Assembly (NCBI RefSeq): GCF_900188335.1
Contig: NZ_FZOY01000001.1
Location: 124,001 to 188,000, forward strand
Origin: Tropicimonas sediminicola
Lineage (GTDB): Bacteria; Pseudomonadota; Alphaproteobacteria; Rhodobacterales; Rhodobacteraceae
Direction: 5' to 3'
DNA: 64,000 bases
A model generated the notes under the pieces. It worked only from the letters and a program-made list of their open reading frames with translations. It was not told where the DNA came from and searched no databases. The position numbers were made by a program, and so were the translations under genes. Of the stretch, positions 35,598 through 44,062 are shown one piece after another; positions within the stretch are counted from its first letter, which is position 1; each line of letters opens with the position of its first letter.

Positions 35598-37076
35598 TCA
35601 CTCTCCGGCGAGATAGGTTTTCAGTGTTTCCGCGGTGCCCTGCTGCCAGAGCGAGGTCAGCGCCGCGCCGAAGGCGGCGCGGAAGGTCACGTTGCTGGCC
35701 ACGTCGCCGTAGATGTCGACCATCTCGAGCCAGGCCATCGGGTCCGTGCGGGCGGCCTTGGCCTGCTGGACCAGGCGCTCCCATGCGGGGTCGTTCGCCT
35801 CGATCTTCACGCCCTGTTCATCCTCGCCGAAGCAGTAGCGGGCCCAGAGCGCGCTGCCGAGCGCCAGCCCGTCGACACCGCGTTCCGCCGCCAGGCAGTC
35901 GGCGACCGACGGCACGATGAACTTGGGCTGGCGGTTGGAGCCGTCGAAGCACAGCCGGCGGATCTGGTCCTCGATCCGGGGATTGGCGAAGCGGGTCTTG
36001 ATCAGGTCGAGGTAGTCCCACAGCGAGGTATCGGGCACCGGCGGCACGATCGGCACGACCTCGTCGCGCTCCACCTTGTTCATGAAACCGCCGACGAGCG
36101 GGTGAGTCATCGCCTCGTGGGCGTAGGTGCAGCCCAGAAGATGACCGGCATAGGCGATCAGCGCGTGGCCGCCATTTAGAATGCGGATCTTCATGTGTTC
36201 GTAGGGCGTCACGTCGGTCACGAACTGCACGCCGACTTTCTCCAGCGCGGGCCGGCCGGCGGTGAAGTTGTCCTCGAGGACCCACTGCCGGAAGGGCTCG
36301 CAGAAGACAGGGCGGGCATCGTCCAGCCCGTAGGTGTCGCGCAGGTGCGCTTGTCGCTCGGGTGTCGTGGCCGGGGTGATCCGGTCGACCATGCCGTTCG
36401 GGAAGGCGACGTTGGCCTCGATCCAGTCCGCCAGCGCCGGGTCCTGGGCCCGGGCGATGCCGACGACCGCCGCGCGGGCGACCTTGCCGTTATGGGGGAC
36501 GTTGTCGCAGGACATCACCGTGAAGGGAACAGCGCCGGCGTCCCGACGCGCCCGCAGGCCCGCCACAATGGCGCCGAAGATCGTCGTCGGGTGGTCGGGA
36601 CGGGCAATGTCGGCCTGGATCTGCGGGTTTTTCGGATCGAAGACGCCGGTCGCCGGGTCGATGAAATAGCCGCCCTCTGTCACGGTCAGCGAGACGATTC
36701 GGATGGCCGGATCTTCCATTGCCTTGAAGATCGGTCCGTGGCCTTCCTCGACCTCCGCGAAGCCGCACATCGCGCCGACAATGCGTGCGCTGTCGCCCGA
36801 GCCGTCCTGCTCCATCACCGTGTAAAGGCAGTCCTGGGCGATCAGCGCCTCCCGCTGCTCGGCGTCGTAGCGCATGACGCCGGCGCCGAGGATGCCCCAG
36901 TCGTCCGAGCCGCCGAGCGCCAGGACATCGTCGATGTAGATCGCCTGGTGTGCGCGGTGGAAATTGCCCATGCCGACATGCAGGATGCCGGGCCTGACGC
37001 CGGCGGGGTCGTAAGCCGGGCGCGCGATGCCTTCCGGCAGGGCGCCGAGCGTTTCGCGGGACAGTTTCGTGGTCAT
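35598..37076 (-). CDS. mtlK: Mannitol 2-dehydrogenase (long-chain polyol dehydrogenase)
   Basis: NAD-dependent oxidation of mannitol to fructose in the cytoplasm. The 492-residue length and the motifs GMGNFHRAHQA (nucleotide binding, near residue 37), TVTEGGY and KIRILNGGHALIAYAGHL (catalytic Lys, Asn and His) match the polyol-specific long-chain dehydrogenases; RhodobacterMtlK is the close type. The start at 37076 gives MTTKLSRETLG; the upstream extension is not conserved. It is the last gene of the smo-type operon, 190 bases after smoS, and is followed by a terminator. Confidence 0.92.
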   Translation of the reverse strand: MTTKLSRETLGALPEGIARPAYDPAGVRPGILHVGMGNFHRAHQAIYIDDVLALGGSDDWGILGAGVMRYDAEQREALIAQDCLYTVMEQDGSGDSARIVGAMCGFAEVEEGHGPIFKAMEDPAIRIVSLTVTEGGYFIDPATGVFDPKNPQIQADIARPDHPTTIFGAIVAGLRARRDAGAVPFTVMSCDNVPHNGKVARAAVVGIARAQDPALADWIEANVAFPNGMVDRITPATTPERQAHLRDTYGLDDARPVFCEPFRQWVLEDNFTAGRPALEKVGVQFVTDVTPYEHMKIRILNGGHALIAYAGHLLGCTYAHEAMTHPLVGGFMNKVERDEVVPIVPPVPDTSLWDYLDLIKTRFANPRIEDQIRRLCFDGSNRQPKFIVPSVADCLAAERGVDGLALGSALWARYCFGEDEQGVKIEANDPAWERLVQQAKAARTDPMAWLEMVDIYGDVASNVTFRAAFGAALTSLWQQGTAETLKTYLAGE

Positions 37077-37266
37077 CGGGGCCTCCATTCGGATGGTGGG
37101 CAACATGCCGCCATCGCTTTGATCGGTGGGCTCGACCACGGGTTGGCGTGGTCGGAGCGGAAAAGAACGGGCGAGCCGGCCGGATCAGATCCCGGCGCAG
37201 AGGCTCTGCCGCCCCGCCGCGGTCGGGCGGGCCGGTGTCGGTGGCGCTTCGGTTTCGAACGTCATG

Positions 37267-38036
37267 TCAGCTCATCCACTGGCCGCCATCGACGTTGAAA
37301 CATTGCGAGACGATGTAGTCGGCCTCCTGCGTGGCGAGGAAGATCGCCATGCCGGTGAGGTCGTCGGCGGTGCCCATGCGTCCATAGGGAACCGCTTCTC
37401 CGACTTCCTTCTTCTTCTGGCCCGGGGCCTTGTTCTCGTACTTGGCGAAGAAGGCGTCGACACCGTCCCAGTGCTCGCCATCGACCACGCCGGGCGCGAT
37501 GGCGTTCACGTTGATGCCGTGTCCGATCAGGTTCAGCCCGGCGGATTGGGTCAGGCTGATGACGGCGGCCTTGGTGGCGCAGTAGACCGCCACCAGAGGC
37601 TCGCCGCGCCGGCCGGCCTGGCTGGCCATGTTGATGATCTTGCCGCCGCCGCCGCGCTCGACCATGTGGCGCGCCACCGCCTGCATGGTGAAGAGCGTGC
37701 CGGCGACGTTGACCGAGAACAGCGTGTCGTATTCGGCGCGTTCGATCTCCACGATGGGCGCGGCGCTGAAGAGGGCCGCGTTGTTGATCAGGATGTCGAT
37801 CCGGCCGAGCCGTTCCACGGTTTCGGAGACGGCGGCGTCGATGCTGTCCTGCCGCGTGACGTCCATCTCGACGGCAATGACGGCGTCGCCGATCTGGGCG
37901 GCGGTTTCACGGGCGCGCGTGATGTTGAGATCGCCGATCGCGACCCGCGCGCCCTCCTTCACATAGGCTTCTGCAAAGGCACGACCGATCCCGCGCGCTG
38001 CGCCGGTGATAAGTGCGGTCTTGCCGTCCAACCGTT

Positions 38037-38040
<4 letters not shown>
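37267..38040 (-). CDS. smoS: Sorbitol (L-iditol) 2-dehydrogenase, SDR family
   Basis: A 257-residue short-chain dehydrogenase that resembles Rhodobacter SmoS, which oxidises sorbitol to fructose with NAD. It has TGAARGIG at residues 12-19, NNAALF, catalytic Ser in MASQAG, and YCATK. The C-terminus [19 protein letters not shown] matches the polyol SDR group. Its start overlaps the smoK stop by four bases, pointing to translational coupling. Confidence 0.92.
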
Positions 38041-39041
<1,001 letters not shown>

Positions 39042-39053
39042 TGGTCAGTTCCC

Positions 39054-39884
39054 TTACTTGACGGCGCCGAAGGTCAGGCCGCTGACGAGTTGCTTCTGGC
39101 TGAACCAGCCGAGAATGAGGATCGGTGCGATGGCCATGGTCGAGGCGGCCGACAGCTTGGCGTAGAACAGTCCTTCCGGGCTGGAGTAGCTGGCGATGAA
39201 GGCTGTCAGCGGAGCTGCCTTTGCTGCGGTCAGGTTGAGCGTCCAGAACGCCTCGTTCCAGGCCAGGATCACGTTCAGCAGCAGCGTGCTGGCGATGCCG
39301 GGAATGGCCATCGGCGTCAGGATGTAGAAAACCTCTTCGCGAAGGGACGCGCCGTCCATCCGGGCCGCTTCGAGGATCTCGCCGGGGATCTCCTTGAAGT
39401 AGGTGTAGAGCATCCAGACGATGATCGGCAGGTTGATCAGCATCAGCACGATGGTCAGGCCGAGGCGGGTGTCCAGCAGACCCAGTTTGATGAACAGCAG
39501 GTAGATCGGGTAGAGCACGCCGACCGCCGGCAGCATCTTGGTGGACAGCATCCACAGCAGGATGTCCTTGGTCCGCTTCGAGGGCACGAAGGCCATCGAC
39601 CAGGCGGCGGGCACAGCGATGATGATGCCGAGGATGGTGGAGCCACCGGCGATGATGATCGAGTTCCACAGGAAGCGCATATAGTTGGAGCGCTCCATGA
39701 CCACGCCGTAATTCTCCAGCGTCCAGTCGAAGTTCAGGAATATCGGCGGATCGGCGATCGCCTGGGCCTCGGTCTTGAAGCTGGTCAGGATGGTCCAGAG
39801 GATCGGGAAGAAGATGAGCAGTCCGACGATCCAGGCTGCGGTCGTGTTGATGACCTTGCGTTTAGTCGTTGCTGAGCGAGCCAT
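39054..39884 (-). CDS. smoG: Polyol ABC transporter permease
   Basis: A 276-residue inner-membrane permease of the MalG type with six hydrophobic segments. The EAA-like cytoplasmic loop EAARMDGAS-LREEVFYILTP occurs near residue 180. It pairs with SmoF. Ten bases separate it from smoF and 12 from smoK. Confidence 0.9.
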   Translation of the reverse strand: MARSATTKRKVINTTAAWIVGLLIFFPILWTILTSFKTEAQAIADPPIFLNFDWTLENYGVVMERSNYMRFLWNSIIIAGGSTILGIIIAVPAAWSMAFVPSKRTKDILLWMLSTKMLPAVGVLYPIYLLFIKLGLLDTRLGLTIVLMLINLPIIVWMLYTYFKEIPGEILEAARMDGASLREEVFYILTPMAIPGIASTLLLNVILAWNEAFWTLNLTAAKAAPLTAFIASYSSPEGLFYAKLSAASTMAIAPILILGWFSQKQLVSGLTFGAVK

Positions 39885-39894
39885 GATGTCCTCC

Positions 39895-40773
39895 TCACGC
39901 GTCCAGGTTCTTGCCGACGATGCGCATCAGGAAGATCGCAACGATATTGGCGAGAATGATTGCATAGACACCGCCCGCGGATCCGAGGCCGACGTTCTGG
40001 CTCTCCAGCACGCGCTGGAAGATCAGGTAGCTCAGCGTCTTGGTGCCGAATGCGCCCCCGGTGGTGACGAAGATCTCGGCGAAGATGGCGAGCAGAAAGA
40101 TTGTCTGGATCAGGATGACGATGGTGATGGCGCGGCCGAGATGCGGCAGGATGATATAGAAGAACCGGGACAGCGGCTGAGCCCCGTCCATCTCGGAGGC
40201 TTCGAGCTGTTCGCTGTCGAGAGACTGGATGGCGGTCAGCAGGATAAGCGTGGCGAAAGGCAGCCACTGCCACGAGACGATCAGGATGAGAGACGGCAGC
40301 GATGCCTGGCTCAGCCACTCGACAGGCGCTGCGCCAAAGGCCTTCCACAGATGTGCCAGAAGGCCGTTGACCGGATCCATGAACATGTTCTTCCACACCA
40401 GCGCCGACACGGTCGGCATGACGAAGAAGGGCGCGATGACGAGGATGCGGACGATACCCTGTCCCCACATCGGCTGGTTGAGCAGGATCGCCAGGAGCAC
40501 GCCAAGCGTCACGGTGATGGCCAGAACGCCGCCGACAATGACCAGCGTGGCATAGATCGAGGGCCAGAATGAGCTGGACGTCACGAACCGGACGTAGTTC
40601 TCGAAACCGACCCAGTCGAGGCCGTTGGCGAGAGAGTCGCCCCTAAGTGGCAGGTACTTCTTGAACGAGAAGAACAATGTCATCGTCAGCGGGACGAGCA
40701 TCCATCCCAGGAGCAGTACGACGGCCGGAGCCATCATCAAGCGAGCAGCTGAACGTGAATGTTGGGTTGCCAT
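39895..40773 (-). CDS. smoF: Polyol ABC transporter permease
   Basis: A 292-residue permease of the MalF type with six hydrophobic segments. The EAA motif reads EASEMDGAQPLSRFFYIILP near residue 195. The N-terminus has a positively charged stretch before the first membrane segment. A strong stem-loop lies in the leader between smoE and this gene, which may lower its expression relative to the binding protein. Confidence 0.9.
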   Translation of the reverse strand: MATQHSRSAARLMMAPAVVLLLGWMLVPLTMTLFFSFKKYLPLRGDSLANGLDWVGFENYVRFVTSSSFWPSIYATLVIVGGVLAITVTLGVLLAILLNQPMWGQGIVRILVIAPFFVMPTVSALVWKNMFMDPVNGLLAHLWKAFGAAPVEWLSQASLPSLILIVSWQWLPFATLILLTAIQSLDSEQLEASEMDGAQPLSRFFYIILPHLGRAITIVILIQTIFLLAIFAEIFVTTGGAFGTKTLSYLIFQRVLESQNVGLGSAGGVYAIILANIVAIFLMRIVGKNLDA

Positions 40774-40849
40774 GGTGACTCCTTCTCCTGTGACGGAACG
40801 AAAGCCCGCCTCTACCGGATGTTGGCAAGGGAAGTCGGGGTACGAAGGG

Positions 40850-40882
40850 CCCGGGGGGCGGCAAGCTGGGCCGCCCCCCGGG
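40850..40882 (-). other. Stem-loop between smoE and smoF
   Basis: A perfect 13-pair stem CCCGGGGGGCGGC / GCCGCCCCCCGGG with a seven-base loop begins 15 bases past the smoE stop. There is no T-run after it on the minus strand. Stem-loops after periplasmic binding protein genes are known to protect the upstream message from 3' decay and limit read-through, giving more binding protein than permease; that role is inferred here. Confidence 0.65.
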
Positions 40883-40897
40883 GTCGGGGAGGAGAGC

Positions 40898-42205
40898 TTA
40901 GTAGCCTGCGGCTTCCATCGCGTCGGTGGTCAGAGCCTGGGCCTTTTCAAGGGCCTCTTCGACGGATTGCTGACCGGCGTAAACCGCCGAGAACTCCTGG
41001 CTGACCTCGGTCGCGATACCGGCGAACTCCGGGATGGCGACGAACTGGATGCCGACGTAGGGCACCGGATCGACCGTCGGGTTGGTCGGATCGGCCGCGT
41101 TGATGGAGTCGAGCGTCATCTTGGCGAACGGCACCTTCTGGTACTCGGGGTTGTCGTAGAGAGAGGTCCGCGCACCCGGGGGAACGTTGGCCCAGCCTTC
41201 CTTCTCGGCGACGAGCTCGATGTACTCCTTCGAGGTCGCCCACTCGATGAACTGCTTGGCGGCGTCGGCTTTTTGCGTGCCGGCCGGGATCGCCAGCGCC
41301 CAGGCCCAGAGCCAGTTCGCGCGCTTGTCGACGCCGTCCTTGTTCGGCGCCAGCGCAAAGCCGACCTTGTCGGCCACGGTCGAGTCATTGGGGTTGGTCA
41401 CGAAGGATGCCGCAACGGTGGCGTCGATCCACATGCCGCACTTGCCCTGCTGGAACAGCGACAGGTTCTCGTTGAAGCCGTTGGTGGCATAGCCCGGAGG
41501 GCCAGCTTCCGTCATCAGGTCCACGTAGAAGTTGAGCGCCTCGGCCCATTGGGGCTGATCGAACTGGGCCTTCCAGTCTTCGTCGAACCAGCGAGCGCCG
41601 AACGAGTTGCCCGTCACGGTGATAAAGGCGCCGCCTTCACCCCAGCCGGCCTTGCCGCGCAGGCAGATGCCGTTGATCTCGTTGGCGCGGTCGGTCATCG
41701 CGATCGCGGCTTCACGGATGAACTCCCAGGTCGGAGCTTCGGGCATCTCGAGGCCGGCCTTCTCCATCAGGTCGGTCCGGTACATGATCATGGAGCTTTC
41801 GCCATAGAACGGCGCTGCATAGAGCGTTCCGTCATGGCTGAGGCCGTTCCGCATCGCCGGCAGGATGTCGTCGACGTCGTATTCGGCGCTCAGATCATCC
41901 AACGGGATCAGCCAGCCATTGGCGCCCCAGATCGGAGTTTCGTACATGCCGATGGTCATGATGTCGAAAGCGCCACCCTTGGTCGAGATGTCGGTGGTGA
42001 CGCGCTGGCGCAGAACGTTCTCTTCCAGCGTGACCCATTCGACCTCGTGTCCGGTCTTCGCGGTGAAATCATCCGTATAGCCTTGCATGCGGATCATGTC
42101 GCCGTTGTTCACAGTCGCAATGGTGATCGTTTCCGCAGTGGCCGCCGTCGTCAGCGCCGCCACCGCACAAGCGCCCATGAAAAGGGCGTGTGCCTTCAGT
42201 CGCAT
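40898..42205 (-). CDS. smoE: Polyol ABC transporter substrate-binding protein
   Basis: A 435-residue extracellular solute-binding protein (family 1). Signal peptide: positive start MRLK, hydrophobic core to about residue 20, cleavage after ATA near residue 23. The mature protein begins ETITIATVNN, typical of Rhodobacter SmoE. It binds mannitol, sorbitol or related polyols in the periplasm for SmoFGK. The start at 42205 follows the ribosome site GGGAGGAAACC; the open frame upstream contains the operators. Confidence 0.93.
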   Translation of the reverse strand: MRLKAHALFMGACAVAALTTAATAETITIATVNNGDMIRMQGYTDDFTAKTGHEVEWVTLEENVLRQRVTTDISTKGGAFDIMTIGMYETPIWGANGWLIPLDDLSAEYDVDDILPAMRNGLSHDGTLYAAPFYGESSMIMYRTDLMEKAGLEMPEAPTWEFIREAAIAMTDRANEINGICLRGKAGWGEGGAFITVTGNSFGARWFDEDWKAQFDQPQWAEALNFYVDLMTEAGPPGYATNGFNENLSLFQQGKCGMWIDATVAASFVTNPNDSTVADKVGFALAPNKDGVDKRANWLWAWALAIPAGTQKADAAKQFIEWATSKEYIELVAEKEGWANVPPGARTSLYDNPEYQKVPFAKMTLDSINAADPTNPTVDPVPYVGIQFVAIPEFAGIATEVSQEFSAVYAGQQSVEEALEKAQALTTDAMEAAGY

Positions 42206-42222
42206 TGGTTTCCTCCCAAATG

Positions 42223-42255
42223 TGAGCATATGCTCATTTAGTGAGTTAATGCTCA
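42223..42255 (-). promoter_or_regulatory. Tandem operators of the polyol operon
   Basis: TGAGCATATGCTCA (42223-42236, perfect 14-base palindrome) and TGAGTTAATGCTCA (42242-42255, imperfect) lie 19 bases apart, about two helix turns, directly upstream of smoE. The neighbouring SorC-family regulator is the obvious candidate to bind them as a tetramer. The first site lies 18 bases from the smoE start codon. Confidence 0.6.
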
Positions 42256-42310
42256 TCCAAGGTCGCCCTTAAGTCAAGATGTTTCTCAACCTGCCTGATT
42301 TATATGCGGC

Positions 42311-43273
42311 CTACTGGGAGAGGAGCGCTTCGGCCGTCTGCTCGTCGGTAACCAACCCATTGACGATCTTGCCGGATATCGCGCCAAGGATCGCCGGAAG
42401 CTTTTCGAGGCCGCCGGCCACGCCGACCACCAGCTTGTCTTCGCTGGGCGGATCGACCCGGACACCGGCCACGCGGCGGTTCGGGCCGCCATCGAGATAG
42501 GATCCCGATTCGTCGTAATACCAGCCCACGATCTCGCCGATTCCACCTGCCATCCGGATCTCTTCGAGCTCTTCGGCCGTCAGGAATCCGTCTTTCAGCA
42601 TCGGGGCGGAACCGGAGGCCTGGCCGATTCCCACGAAGGTCACGCTTGCCTTGCGCGCCATCGCGAAGTTGCGCCGGACCGGACCGAGGGAATGGAACAG
42701 TTCACGTTCGTCCTCGGAGGAGGCGATCACCGGCAGGGGCATCGGGTACTGCCGCGCGCCCACCCGGTCGGCCAGCCGCATCAGCACGTCGAAATGCGAG
42801 GCGGAGCCGTCGGGCGAGATATTTCCGTTGAGCGAAACGATCTGGTGATGCGCGCCGTTGAGCGTCGGAACCTGTTCCACCGCCGCGCGCATGGCACGCC
42901 CCGTGCCGACAGCGACGACCAGAGGATGCTCGACGCTCAGGATCCGCTCGATCTCGGCGGCGGCGATCGGGGCGATCGCGTGCAGCGGCTGCGCGCCCTC
43001 GCCGAGGCTCGGCGCCACCCGGCACAGCCGCAGGCCGCGGCGCATGAACTCCGCCTCCATCTCCAGGCAGCGCGCGATACGATGGTCGAGGTGGAAGTGG
43101 ATCAGCCCTTCCGACACGGCGCGGGCAACGAGACGCTGGGCGCGCTGGCGCGAAATGCCGAGTTCCTGCGCGATCTGGTCCTGGGTCTTCTGGCCGACGT
43201 AGTAGAGCCAGGCCGCTCGGGCGGCCTGATCGAGCGGCGTTGCCTCGAAAACGGCGGCCTTGAGATCGTTCAT
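42311..43273 (-). CDS. SorC-family sugar-binding transcription regulator
   Basis: A 320-residue SorC/DeoR-like regulator. The N-terminal helix-turn-helix is in TQDQIAQELGISRQRAQRLVARA (about residues 31-53); the rest is the SorC sugar-phosphate-binding domain with VAVGTGRAMRA and GGLEK. It corresponds in position to SmoC of Rhodobacter, the regulator of the polyol operon. The likely targets are the tandem operators between this gene and smoE. The HAD gene overlaps its start by four bases, so the two are co-translated. Confidence 0.88.
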   Translation of the reverse strand: MNDLKAAVFEATPLDQAARAAWLYYVGQKTQDQIAQELGISRQRAQRLVARAVSEGLIHFHLDHRIARCLEMEAEFMRRGLRLCRVAPSLGEGAQPLHAIAPIAAAEIERILSVEHPLVVAVGTGRAMRAAVEQVPTLNGAHHQIVSLNGNISPDGSASHFDVLMRLADRVGARQYPMPLPVIASSEDERELFHSLGPVRRNFAMARKASVTFVGIGQASGSAPMLKDGFLTAEELEEIRMAGGIGEIVGWYYDESGSYLDGGPNRRVAGVRVDPPSEDKLVVGVAGGLEKLPAILGAISGKIVNGLVTDEQTAEALLSQ

Positions 43274-43956
43274 CGGGTGACCCCACCTGACTTCAGGTGC
43301 GGTACAGGGTGATAGAAATCGGCAAAAGATGCAAATGTCCTGTGCGGCGCTGCCTCGTCGGCGGACGGCTGCGGGGGGCTGTCCTGCATGTGGCTGCCTC
43401 CCAGGAACTGCCAGACCTGCATGCCCGCGGCGAGCCCCGCGCGCACCCCGTTCATGCTGTCCTCGATCACCAGGCAGCGCTCCGGACTTGCCCCCATCTG
43501 CCTGGCGGCAAAGAGAAACAGATCCGGCGCCGGCTTGCCGTTCGTGACCTGCGAGGCGGTGAACGCGCGGCCCGCGAAGGTCTCGGTCAGGCCGACGAGA
43601 TCGAGCGACATCGCCAGCCGCTCCGGGCTGGAACTGGTCGCGAGGCAGAAGGGCGTCGCGAGCGAGGCGAGCACATCGCGCACCCCCGGAATGATCCGCA
43701 GTTCGTTGCGAAACGCCTCGAGCAGGCGCCGGCGATACTCCGCCTCGAACCTGTCGGGCAGCGCCAGCCCGAACTCCTTGCGGATCTGCTGCAGCACGAC
43801 CGGATAGCTGCGGCCGAGGAAGTGACGGCGCACGTAGTCGATGTCCACATCGATGCCCCAGGCCGCGAGTTCGGCCACCAGCATCCGTGCCGAGATCAGC
43901 TCGCTGTCGATCAGGACACCGTCACAGTCGAAAATGACCAGGTCGATCACTGGCAT
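43270..43956 (-). CDS. HAD-superfamily hydrolase, phosphoglycolate/sugar phosphatase type
   Basis: A 228-residue HAD phosphatase. Motif I DCDGVLIDSE begins at residue 9, motif II is TSSSPER near residue 105, motif III contains GKPAPD, and motif IV EDSMNGVRAG. Cap type 1 fits the beta-phosphoglucomutase and sugar-phosphatase group. It is translated with the SorC regulator, so the substrate may be a polyol or fructose phosphate that also serves as inducer; this is inferred from the operon. Confidence 0.85.
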   Translation of the reverse strand: MPVIDLVIFDCDGVLIDSELISARMLVAELAAWGIDVDIDYVRRHFLGRSYPVVLQQIRKEFGLALPDRFEAEYRRRLLEAFRNELRIIPGVRDVLASLATPFCLATSSSPERLAMSLDLVGLTETFAGRAFTASQVTNGKPAPDLFLFAARQMGASPERCLVIEDSMNGVRAGLAAGMQVWQFLGGSHMQDSPPQPSADEAAPHRTFASFADFYHPVPHLKSGGVTR

Positions 43957-44062
43957 GAAAGGATCTCCGTCCCCGACGTTGCAGCGCCCGGACGAAACGC
44001 CCGGCCGGAGGCCGCAGACTTACGGATTTGTCGTCTGCCCGCAACCGCTTGCGGCACCCCGG

